Below, in pieces: positions 15,919 to 22,365 of a DNA stretch of 22,365 bases (its first letter is position 1; every line of letters starts with the position of its first letter). Made by a program: the position numbers and the translations under genes. The stretch is from Bacteroidota bacterium (GTDB lineage Bacteria; Bacteroidota; Bacteroidia; Flavobacteriales_F; PHOS-HE28), in contig JAEZAU010000194.1 in the NCBI GenBank assembly GCA_023430325.1, forward strand, positions 1 through 22,365, written 5' to 3'. A model generated the notes under the pieces. That model was given only the letters and a program-made list of their open reading frames with translations. It ran no database searches and was not told the origin of the DNA.

Positions 15919-17249
15919 AGCAGATCGTTGGCCAGGTTCGCGAGCGGGCTCCTCTCCCCTTTCTCCAGCGTGATGTGCGCGAACAATGGATCGCCTTTCG
16001 CCTTATCGATCAGGTAGCTCAATCCATTGCTCTCCGTATCCAGGAACGGTGTATCGATCTGGTGCACATCTCCGGTGAACACGATCTTGGTGCCTTCGCC
16101 AGCACGGCTGATCACGGTCTTCACTTCCAGGGGTGTCAGGTTCTGCGCTTCATCAACTATGAAGAAGATGTTCGCGAGGCTGCGGCCACGGATGTACGCC
16201 AGAGGCGCGATCGCGATCTTTTCGTTCTCCAGCATCTCATCGATCCGCTTTGGCGTGGGATCATGCTTTTCGAACTGGCCTTTGATCAGCTTCAGGTTAT
16301 CCCAGAGCGGCTGCATGTATGGATCGAGCTTGCTCTGGATATCGCCTGGCAGAAAGCCGATATCCTTGTTGCTGAGCGGCACCACCGGACGTGTGACATA
16401 GATCTGGCGGTATTCACGCCGTTGCTCCAGTGCACAGGCCAGTGCAAGCAGTGTCTTACCCGTTCCGGCAGCGCCCTGCAAGGTGACCAGTTTGATCTCT
16501 GGATCGAGCAGCGCGCTCATCGCCAACGCCTGTTCAGCGTTCTTCGGGCCAATGCCGAAGACACTGTGCTTTTCCACGCGACCGACCATTGCAGTGCGTG
16601 GATCGTACTTGGCGAGGATGCTTTTCTTCTTATGCTTGAGAATGAAGAAATGATTGCCTTTCGGCTTTTGAAGTCCAAGATCTTCCACCGGTAATTCTCC
16701 TTCGGCAAAAAGCCGGTCGATGGTCTCCTCATCGAAATCATTGAGCACGGTACGGCCGGTATAGAGCTTCTCGCTCACATCGCGCACCTTTCCGGTGAGG
16801 TAATCCTCCGAGAGGATGTTGAGGCTCTTGGCCTTCAACCGCAGCGCGATGTCCTTGGTCACAAGGATCACCTTGCGGTCCTTGTTCTGCCGTTGCAGTG
16901 TGAGTGTGGCATTGAGGATCTGGTGATCGTTCTTGCCATCATCGAAGATCTTGGTGGCATCCACGCCATTGAGATCATGCCGGGCCACCACTTTCAAACG
17001 GCCCTTAGTAGGCCCGTTCAGCGGCAGCCAATCGGTAAGCAGGTCGGTCTTAGCAATGTCATCGAGGTGCCGAATGAATTCGCGAGCCTCATAGTTGATG
17101 GTGTCGTTTCCTTTTTTGAAAGTGTCCAGTTCTTCGAGTACTTGTATCGGGATGGCCACATCATGCTCCTGAAAGCTATCGATGGCCGAGTGGTCGTAAA
17201 GGATGACTGAGGTATCCAGTACGAAGATCTTCCGGTCTTTCTTCTTCAT
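15915..17249 (-). CDS. PIN-PhoH family protein (PhoH-like ATPase with N-terminal PIN domain)
   Basis: A 444-residue cytosolic protein. The N-terminal PIN domain (1 to about 150) has the acidic metal-binding pattern: Asp12 in FVLDTSVILYDH, Glu39/Glu40 in VLEELD, and Asp residues in GKNDHQIL and VTKDIALRLKA. The C-terminal PhoH domain is a RecA-like ATPase with Walker A GAAGTGKT near residue 258, PVVPLSNKDIGFLPGD, Walker B FFIVDEAQNLTP near 365 and the sensor-like FTGDVHQID. PIN-PhoH proteins elsewhere act as RNA helicase-ribonucleases; phosphate regulation is only assumed from the name. ATG 17249 is preferred over the upstream GTG at 17327, which lies beyond the promoter box at 17272-17279. 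Its stop shares a CTAG with the stop of the facing gene. Confidence 0.93.
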   Translation of the reverse strand: MKKKDRKIFVLDTSVILYDHSAIDSFQEHDVAIPIQVLEELDTFKKGNDTINYEAREFIRHLDDIAKTDLLTDWLPLNGPTKGRLKVVARHDLNGVDATKIFDDGKNDHQILNATLTLQRQNKDRKVILVTKDIALRLKAKSLNILSEDYLTGKVRDVSEKLYTGRTVLNDFDEETIDRLFAEGELPVEDLGLQKPKGNHFFILKHKKKSILAKYDPRTAMVGRVEKHSVFGIGPKNAEQALAMSALLDPEIKLVTLQGAAGTGKTLLALACALEQRREYRQIYVTRPVVPLSNKDIGFLPGDIQSKLDPYMQPLWDNLKLIKGQFEKHDPTPKRIDEMLENEKIAIAPLAYIRGRSLANIFFIVDEAQNLTPLEVKTVISRAGEGTKIVFTGDVHQIDTPFLDTESNGLSYLIDKAKGDPLFAHITLEKGERSPLANLANDLL

Positions 17250-17271
17250 TCTCTCAATGAACGGTGTGATC

Positions 17272-17279
17272 CAAATGTA
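17272..17279 (-). promoter_or_regulatory. Candidate -7 promoter box of the PIN-PhoH gene
   Basis: The minus strand reads TACATTTG, a full match to the fixed positions of TAnnTTTG, 22 bases upstream of the ATG at 17249. No clear -33 TTG is seen at normal spacing. The position supports the chosen start. Confidence 0.5.
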
Positions 17280-17324
17280 TCCGTGCAGGGAGCGTTCCAC
17301 CGGCGATCGAGCGCCGCACTTTTC

Positions 17325-17338
17325 CACGATCGATCGTG
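17325..17338. repeat. 14-base perfect palindrome CACGATCGATCGTG
   Basis: CACGATCGATCGTG equals its own reverse complement. It lies about 75 bases upstream of the PIN-PhoH start and just upstream of its candidate promoter, where an operator could sit. The genome region is rich in GATC, so a chance or genome-wide motif origin is equally possible. Confidence 0.4.
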
Positions 17339-17632
17339 TTCGCAGCGATCGTTCGGAAGCTTTTTTCGATCGGTCTTAAAAGGGCGAAGCGGAAGCCGCC
17401 GTTCTGGTGACTCCCGCTCCCTGTTCAGCACGGCCGTAGCCGAAACTGAAAGCCCTAGGTCCCTTTTTCAAGGCCGCCGGTGAGCATCCGAAGATGATCT
17501 TCCAGCTGTTGTTCGATCAGTGGGTGCGATCTACTGGCAGACGCGATAGGCCTTCACGCATTGGGACCTCTTACCAGGCCTTGGACCACTTTTCAATGAC
17601 CCTGCGCTATTCCTGAACCACTTTTCTGAACT

Positions 17633-17652
17633 GTTGGATCTTTCGATCCAGC
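17633..17652. repeat. Small hairpin
   Basis: TGGATC-TTTC-GATCCA (17635-17650) forms a six-pair stem that extends by one G-T wobble and one G-C pair. No T-run follows, so it is not a normal terminator. Function unknown. Confidence 0.3.
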
Positions 17653-17834
17653 CTCAAGGAACGTTTGGTGATCCGAAAGTATCTGATGCCGCACGGCGAA
17701 GTCAAATTTTACCGGCTCGGGTTATGCACATTTTGTCAACCTATTGTCCACCATGAATGCTACGATCCAGTAACAGCGCCGGATCTCGAACAAATTCATA
17801 ACGCCATTTTAATGCTCGTTGCAGTAACTTCCGC

Positions 17835-17842
17835 TTCCTTTG
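17835..17842 (+). promoter_or_regulatory. Possible -7 box of the lamin-tail-domain gene
   Basis: TTCCTTTG differs by one base from TAnnTTTG and ends 21 bases before the ATG at 17864, the same distance as other boxes here. The nearest TTG (17819-17821) is only 13 bases upstream, shorter than usual. Weak support. Confidence 0.3.
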
Positions 17843-17863
17843 CACTCCTTTTCCCCCAAACTG

Positions 17864-20800
17864 ATGAACACTATAATACACCGATCGAAGGCAAAAGCAC
17901 TGATCATAATGGCAATGGCCGTTCTGCCCTCAGCACTTTCTGCACAGACCAACCACCTTGTAATAAGCCAGGTCTATGGGGCTGGTGGAAATAGCGGCGC
18001 GGCATATACCCATGATTACGTGGAATTGTTCAATCCTACGGCCGCTCCTGTATCGATCAACGGATGGTCACTACAATATGCAGCGACATCAGGGACATCT
18101 TGGTCGGTCAACGCATTGCCCAATGCCACCATTCAGCCTGGTCAGTATTTCCTGGTCCGATTAGCAGGTGGTACTACGGGCGCTGCACTACCAACACCGG
18201 ACCATATCGTCAGTTCAAGTCCGATCAATATGGCGGCCGCCAATGGAAAGATAGCCTTGGTCAGCACCACCACAGGCCCTGGCGCGGTAGCATGCCCTGC
18301 CGCAGCGACTGTTGTGGACTTCGTGGGTTTTGGAACAGCCAATTGCAGCGAGACCGCAGCAGCACCTGCGCCCAGCGCCACAAATGCGATATTTCGAACG
18401 AACAACGGATGTACTGACACGGATAACAATTCATCCGACTTCTCTGCTTCATCAGCGGCTCCACGGAACAGCTCCACTCCGCTGAACGTCTGCAGTACCG
18501 GACCCAGCTGCGGCATCACCACAGGCACCCCTTCCACCGAATGCAATTCCACCACGGCCGGTGATACTGACACCTACCAGCTTTCCATCCCCTACACGGG
18601 ATCGCAGGCGGGTGTAACAGTGATCAACAACAGCGGATCGGGCACCGTGGGTGGTGATGATCCCGCCACTGTGGCCGATGGTACCATAGTGATCAGCGGG
18701 ATCTCGGAGACGAACGACTATAGTGTGACCTTCTCCTCCCCCTGCCAGGCCATTGTGATCAGTGGTAACGCACCAGCTTGCGATCCGGTGATCACCTACG
18801 ATCTGGTGATAAATGAGATCCTGGCCGATCCAGGTGCAGTGAACGGTGATGCCAACGGGGACGGCGCCATCAGCACCTCCAATGATGAATTCGTTGAGAT
18901 CGTGAACAACGGTGCCGAGGCTGTGGATCTTTCTGGCTGGACCTTGAGCGATGCCGTATCCATCAGGCATACATTCCCTAGCGGTTCCGAGGTAGCGGCA
19001 GGATGTGCCATAGTGGTCTTCGGTGGTGGCACACCCACCGGAGCTTTTGGCGGAGCAACGGCGCAGACGGCTTCCACGGGACAGCTGGGCTTGAACAATG
19101 GCGGCGACGATGTGATCCTCCAGAACGGCACAACGGTCATTGCGCAGCATACATACGGCAGCGAAGGTGGCAACGATCAATCCATCACACGTTCGCCGGA
19201 CATCACGGGAACTTTCGTTCCGCATACTTCCGCTACCAATTCCGTCGGATCGTTCAGTCCCGGCCGAAAAGTGGACCTCACCTCGTTCAGTGGATGTCAG
19301 GCCCCGGCATGCGGGATCACTTTCGGGATCGTTGTGGGTGAGTGCAATACCAACACCTCCGGCACGGGAGATACGTATGATCTATCCATCTCTTACACCG
19401 GAGTACAGGCGGGCGTAACGGTGATAAACAGTTCCGGATCGGGAACAGTGGGTGGTGATGATCCTGCAGTAGTGGCCAATGGCACCATCGTGATCAGTGG
19501 TATTTCTGAAACGGATAACTATTCGGTATCTCTTTCGGCACCATGCTCCGCGGTGACCGTCAGTGGCGCTGCGCCGATCTGCGAACCACCTCCGCCACCA
19601 CCTGCCATTGTGATCAACGAGGTGGATTACGATCAACCTGGAACGGATACCGCAGAATTCATCGAGCTCACGAACAACGGTGCGGCTTCGGTCCCTCTCA
19701 ATGGCATGCAATTGATACTGATCAATGGATCGAACGGCACCACCTATTCCACCGTTACCCTGGACAATGTGACCCTCGCGCCCGGGGAGCATCATGTGGT
19801 CTGCTACGGAAATAATGCCGCGCCCTATTGCGATCAGACGGTGGCTGCAGCCATCCAGAACGGCGACCCAGACGGCATCCGCCTCACCACTGCAGATGCC
19901 ACCGTGCTCGATGAAATGAGCTATGGCGGATCGATGAGCACCACCGAAGGATCAAGCGCCACCACGGACATTGGCAGTGTCACCGGCCTTGGCCTTTCGC
20001 GCATTCCTGATGGTGCGGACACGGATGATAACTCGGCGGACTTCGTGAGAACATGCATTACGCCCGGTGCTGCCAATACTTCCGTGGACAGCGATGGCGA
20101 TGGTGTGAACGATTGTCTCGACATCTGCCCGGGTGGGCCGGAACCGGGAACGCTCTGCGATGACGGCAATGCGAATACCAGTGATGATGTGGTAGGTAAT
20201 GATTGCGTTTGTGCCGGTGTGGCCGTTGATTGTCTCGGCGTTGTCGGCGGTCCGGCATTGCCAGGAACTTCTTGTGACGATGGTGATCCCTTGACCGTCG
20301 GCGATGTGTATCAGGAAGACTGCTCCTGCGCCGGTGAACAACTGGATTGTCTCGGTGTGCCTGGTGGAACAGCAGTGGCCGGAAGCCCCTGCGATGATGG
20401 TGACGCGGACACCTTCGATGACACGTGGACGGCGAATTGCGAATGCGTGGGCACCCCGACGGGACCATGCACAGAGAACCTCACGATCGAATTCCAGACC
20501 GATGCCGATGGCAACCAGACCAGTTGGGAGATCCTCAGCCAGGGAACGCTGGATCTGATGTGTGATGGCCAAGGATATCCGAGCAACGCTGTTGTTACAG
20601 ATGATTGCTGTGTCCCTGCCGGATGCTATCTGCTCCGAGTCTATGACAGCGCCGGCGATGGCATCACTGGCGGTGGTTACATCCTGCGCACTTCAGGGCC
20701 TGATGGGCAGCGCATCATCGACAACCGCAACAACTTCACCACCGGCAGCGTGAGCGCGATCAGTGGCGACCAGGGCTTCTGCCTGCCGATCGGCACGGAC

Positions 20801-21808
20801 CGCCTGATCTACACCAGCTGTGACAAGCTTGATTGGCTCAACAACCAGTTCCTGGTGGCTTCCGCCAACGCTGCGGTGAGCGCTGAATGGGTACCCAACG
20901 CACCGAACTCCGCACAGGATCCCACCAGCGGTTATGACTTCTGGTTCTTCGATCCCAATGGCAGCTACAGCTTCGTGCGCCAGCGCCGCCACGACCAGCC
21001 TGATGGTTTCGGTAACGTGGGTGCAACACGTACCGCGCATATGCAGATCAATAACTGGGCATTGGCCAACCACATTCCCACCGGTGTGCTGATGAACGTG
21101 CGCGTGCGTGGTGTAGTGAACGGCGATCCGATGGAATGGGGACCTGCCTGCCGCTTCAAAATAGATCCTGTGGCCGCAGCCTGCCCCATGACCAAGCTGA
21201 TGGACATCCCCGGCAACCAGTTCCTGAGCTGCGGCCAGTACCGCCAGTGGGCGCCTGGAAGCAAGGTACATGCCCGCCCTGTCAGCGGTGCTACGGCCTA
21301 CCAGTTCCGCTTCCGCCAGCCGGCCGAAGGTTATGAGGTGGTGCGCACGGTGAGCGCGTACTACGTGCAGCTGTTCTGGAACAGTTCCGTAGGCGCACCT
21401 CTTGTCACCGGTTCACAATATGAAGTGGATGTGCGAGCCTTCAAGAACGGGCAGTGGTGCCCATGGGGCGATGTCTGCACCCTGAACATCGGCAGCCCGG
21501 TGAACGGTGGTGGCCAGCAGCAGAGCGCTTTGATCGAAGAGTCAGCCACGCTGAACATGTGGCCCAACCCGAACCGTGGCGATCAGCTCTTCCTGACCAT
21601 CACCGCAGTGCCAGCTGGAGTTACTACCATCACAGCCGATGTGTTCGACATGTACGGCAAGCGCGTAGCTGCCGAGACCTATGCAGTGAACGAAGGCATG
21701 TTCAATGCGACCATGGACCTCAACGGCAAATTGGCCGCAGGGATGTACATGGTTAACATCAGCATCGGTGATGTTGTGAAGACACAACGATTGATCGTTC
21801 ATCTGTAA
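17864..21808 (+). CDS. Giant secreted lamin-tail-domain protein with T9SS type A sorting domain
   Basis: A 1314-residue exported protein. The signal peptide is residues 1-28 (ending VLPSALSAQ). Three lamin-tail (LTD) beta-sandwich domains follow at about 29-210 (LVISQVYGAGGNSGAAYTHD), 309-480 (LVINEILADPGAV) and 576-740 (IVINEVDYDQPG), separated by two copies of a module of about 93 residues (216-308, 483-575). Then come a Ca-binding-type DSDGDGVNDCLDICPGG, three Cys-rich repeats (760-863), a beta-rich domain (866-970), two related 110-120 residue modules (980-1103, 1106-1215) that end in WGPAC and WGDVC, and the type A sorting domain (about 1230-1314: MWPNPNRGD, VFDMYGKRV, AAGMYMVNI, ending RLIVHL). 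No nuclease or other catalytic domain was seen. A surface structural or adhesive role is likely. ATG 17864 is chosen over TTG 17840 for the signal peptide. Confidence 0.9.
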   Translation: MNTIIHRSKAKALIIMAMAVLPSALSAQTNHLVISQVYGAGGNSGAAYTHDYVELFNPTAAPVSINGWSLQYAATSGTSWSVNALPNATIQPGQYFLVRLAGGTTGAALPTPDHIVSSSPINMAAANGKIALVSTTTGPGAVACPAAATVVDFVGFGTANCSETAAAPAPSATNAIFRTNNGCTDTDNNSSDFSASSAAPRNSSTPLNVCSTGPSCGITTGTPSTECNSTTAGDTDTYQLSIPYTGSQAGVTVINNSGSGTVGGDDPATVADGTIVISGISETNDYSVTFSSPCQAIVISGNAPACDPVITYDLVINEILADPGAVNGDANGDGAISTSNDEFVEIVNNGAEAVDLSGWTLSDAVSIRHTFPSGSEVAAGCAIVVFGGGTPTGAFGGATAQTASTGQLGLNNGGDDVILQNGTTVIAQHTYGSEGGNDQSITRSPDITGTFVPHTSATNSVGSFSPGRKVDLTSFSGCQAPACGITFGIVVGECNTNTSGTGDTYDLSISYTGVQAGVTVINSSGSGTVGGDDPAVVANGTIVISGISETDNYSVSLSAPCSAVTVSGAAPICEPPPPPPAIVINEVDYDQPGTDTAEFIELTNNGAASVPLNGMQLILINGSNGTTYSTVTLDNVTLAPGEHHVVCYGNNAAPYCDQTVAAAIQNGDPDGIRLTTADATVLDEMSYGGSMSTTEGSSATTDIGSVTGLGLSRIPDGADTDDNSADFVRTCITPGAANTSVDSDGDGVNDCLDICPGGPEPGTLCDDGNANTSDDVVGNDCVCAGVAVDCLGVVGGPALPGTSCDDGDPLTVGDVYQEDCSCAGEQLDCLGVPGGTAVAGSPCDDGDADTFDDTWTANCECVGTPTGPCTENLTIEFQTDADGNQTSWEILSQGTLDLMCDGQGYPSNAVVTDDCCVPAGCYLLRVYDSAGDGITGGGYILRTSGPDGQRIIDNRNNFTTGSVSAISGDQGFCLPIGTDRLIYTSCDKLDWLNNQFLVASANAAVSAEWVPNAPNSAQDPTSGYDFWFFDPNGSYSFVRQRRHDQPDGFGNVGATRTAHMQINNWALANHIPTGVLMNVRVRGVVNGDPMEWGPACRFKIDPVAAACPMTKLMDIPGNQFLSCGQYRQWAPGSKVHARPVSGATAYQFRFRQPAEGYEVVRTVSAYYVQLFWNSSVGAPLVTGSQYEVDVRAFKNGQWCPWGDVCTLNIGSPVNGGGQQQSALIEESATLNMWPNPNRGDQLFLTITAVPAGVTTITADVFDMYGKRVAAETYAVNEGMFNATMDLNGKLAAGMYMVNISIGDVVKTQRLIVHL
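18509..18787 (+). repeat. Module copy 1 between lamin-tail domains
   Basis: Codes residues 216-308. It begins CGITTG, holds GVTVINNSGSGTVGGDDPA and GTIVISGISET, and ends with a Cys-x-Pro. It matches copy 2 at 19310-19588 closely in protein and clearly but imperfectly in DNA. The pattern of four Cys is kept in both copies. Confidence 0.8.
19310..19588 (+). repeat. Module copy 2 between lamin-tail domains
   Basis: Codes residues 483-575. It begins CGITFG, holds GVTVINSSGSGTVGGDDPA and GTIVISGISET, and ends ICEP, followed by a Pro-rich hinge before the third lamin-tail domain. It has the same length as copy 1, so the LTD-module pair seems to have been duplicated as a unit. Confidence 0.8.
20141..20452 (+). 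repeat. Cys-rich tandem repeats (about 39 codons)
   Basis: Three units code residues 760-785 (partial), 786-824 and 825-863. The shared pattern is DCLGVxGGxAxxGxxCDDGD followed by T, an acidic stretch and CxCxG. Such repeats commonly occur in secreted Flavobacteriales proteins between globular and sorting domains; the paired Cys suggest disulfides and the Asp clusters suggest calcium binding. Confidence 0.75.
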
Positions 21809-21827
21809 CAGATCACATCTCCGAGTG

Positions 21828-21854
21828 AAGGCCGCCCACACCGGGCGGCCTTTT
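21828..21854 (+). terminator. Rho-independent terminator of the lamin-tail-domain gene
   Basis: GGCCGCCC (21830-21837) pairs perfectly with GGGCGGCC (21843-21850) around a five-base loop. Two A-T pairs extend the stem (AA at 21828-21829, TT at 21851-21852), and the strand continues with TTTT. It begins 20 bases after the stop at 21808. Confidence 0.9.
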
Positions 21855-21908
21855 CTGTTCTTGGTCGGCCCATCGTAGCCATGCTTCCACCTATTTTCAC
21901 CCCTGATC

Positions 21909-22124
21909 ATGTCCACAACGGCAGAAGCATCCTCCATCCAGGCCTTCATCACCAAATGGGAACTCAGCGGCTCGGCTGAACGAGCCAACGCGCACCTGTT
22001 CCTCACCGATCTCTGCGCGCTGCTCGGTATACCTGCACTAGAACCGAAAGGCCCGATCGAAAACACCAACACATATCATGTTCTGGGATCTTCCCAAATA
22101 CATGAAAGAGGTAGAGGGTATTGA
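21909..22124 (+). pseudogene. Truncated 5' end of a DNA methyltransferase (type IIG/ISP-like)
   Basis: The first 55 codons look like the N-terminus of large class I SAM-dependent DNA methyltransferases found in type IIG-like restriction-modification and phage-defence loci: an early FITKWELSGSAERANA, then FLTDLCALLGIP and the acidic/Pro-rich step to NTNTY, where full-length relatives continue with an aromatic strand and the catalytic domain. Here the similarity ends near 22070 and the frame stops at 22122-22124 after 71 codons. None of the methyltransferase motifs (FxGxG, NPPY) is present. GC is about 65% in the fragment (21961-22020) and falls to about 37% just after it (22081-22140), which supports a deletion or recombination junction. 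The family call rests on remembered N-terminal patterns. Confidence 0.5.
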
Positions 22125-22140
22125 CTTTTCAGTGAAATAA
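22071..22140 (+). other. AT-rich segment with a possible foreign C-terminal coding tail
   Basis: In the frame after the methyltransferase stump, 22042-22140 is open; from ATG 22078 it codes MFWDLPKYMKEVEGIDFSVK and stops at TAA 22138-22140. The segment has far lower GC than the DNA before it. It may be the last codons of another gene fused to the stump by deletion. Too short to name. Confidence 0.3.
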
Positions 22141-22274
22141 AGCAAAGTCAAACCTTCCAAGTCACACGCAGTTGACCGCGCGCCATAGCCAGCAACAAAT
22201 AGCCCCATCAGCGCCCAGATCAACATCGTCCACCCACCGATCTGCGTAAGCGGCGAAGGCGGAAAGCCCGCAAG

Positions 22275-22310
22275 CCCTCACCCCCAGCCCCTCTCCCGAG
22301 GGGAGGGGTC
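22275..22310. repeat. GC-rich interspersed inverted repeat
   Basis: CCCTCACCCCCAGCCCC is followed by CTCCCGAGGGGAGGGG, giving an imperfect hairpin (CCCCTCTCCC against GGGGAGGGG). This C-rich motif recurs in intergenic DNA of many bacterial genomes as a REP-like element (from memory). The last 55 bases of the window show nothing further that I can name. Confidence 0.5.
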
Positions 22311-22365
22311 GCGAAGCGGACTTCCTGCATATTTGGCGCGGACTTGCAGCCGCAGCCGCGCCCTG

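Larger units (their letters stand above)
17250..17863. other. 614-base divergent region without a convincing gene
   Basis: This gap separates the divergent PIN-PhoH and lamin-tail genes. It holds the PhoH promoter box, a 14-base palindrome at 17325-17338, a short odd palindrome (GAAGAT-G-ATCTTC at 17490-17502), a hairpin at 17633-17652, and ten-base direct repeats ACCACTTTTC near 17586 and 17616. No tRNA-like or RNase P, tmRNA or SRP RNA core sequence was recognised. Open frames are short; the best (ATG 17494, 40 codons) has no recognisable features. It could hide a small RNA or a decayed gene. Confidence 0.4.

Noticed and set aside
17494..17616. 40-codon plus-strand frame in the gap before the lamin-tail gene
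   Set aside because: Composition is Arg/Ser-rich and irregular, there is no promoter or start signal, and no similarity was recognised.
22038..22226. 62-codon minus-strand frame with a hydrophobic start
   Set aside because: The frame is closed just upstream (stop at 22278-22280) and half of it is antisense to the methyltransferase stump; no family features.
1..22365. tRNA, rRNA, CRISPR arrays, insertion sequences or integrases
   Set aside because: No conserved tRNA arm or rRNA sequence, no regularly spaced direct repeats and no transposase or integrase frames were found by reading both strands.

Overview
The window comes from a Bacteroidota genome, most likely a member of the Flavobacteriales or a close relative. 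Four things point there: a gldF/gldG gliding-motility ABC operon next to dnaN; two very large secreted proteins with the two kinds of type IX secretion sorting domain (type B gliding-associated, type A 'Por'-like); several start regions with the Bacteroidota -7 box TAnnTTTG about 20-40 bases upstream of the start codon; and a lack of clear Shine-Dalgarno sequences. GC is high for this group (about 55-60% in hand-counted stretches of core genes), so an uncultured or environmental high-GC lineage is plausible. That placement is inference.

Layout. Bases 121-6153 are one rightward run: SAM hydrolase, ABM-fold monooxygenase, TPR protein, gldF, an unrecognised AT-richer membrane gene, gldG, and a membrane-anchored DUF4340-like protein. 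Most junctions are ATGA-type overlaps. A 124-bp gap with three DnaA-box-like 9-mers and a good promoter precedes dnaN (6278-7399). A META-domain protein and a small frameshifted gene follow. An exonuclease (minus) and a GNAT-nitrilase fusion (plus) are divergent at about 9.0 kb. ffh (minus) is convergent with the fusion gene and divergent from the 1213-residue type B adhesin-like protein (12277-15918). That protein meets the PIN-PhoH gene tail to tail inside a single CTAG. A 614-bp gap without a convincing gene leads to a 1314-residue lamin-tail-domain protein with a type A sorting domain (17864-21808), ended by a strong terminator. The last 450 bases are accessory: the 5' stump of a DNA methyltransferase, an abrupt drop in GC, and a GC-rich repeat.

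How it works together. GldF and GldG are membrane parts of the gliding-associated ABC transporter (the GldA ATPase is not in this window). The two giant proteins are probably T9SS cargo displayed on or released from the cell surface. dnaN, ffh, PhoH and the exonuclease are housekeeping. No complete new defence or mobile system is visible. The best leads are the foreign-looking gene inside the gldFG operon, the DnaA boxes before dnaN, the truncated methyltransferase with its composition break, and strong GATC enrichment in both coding and non-coding DNA.
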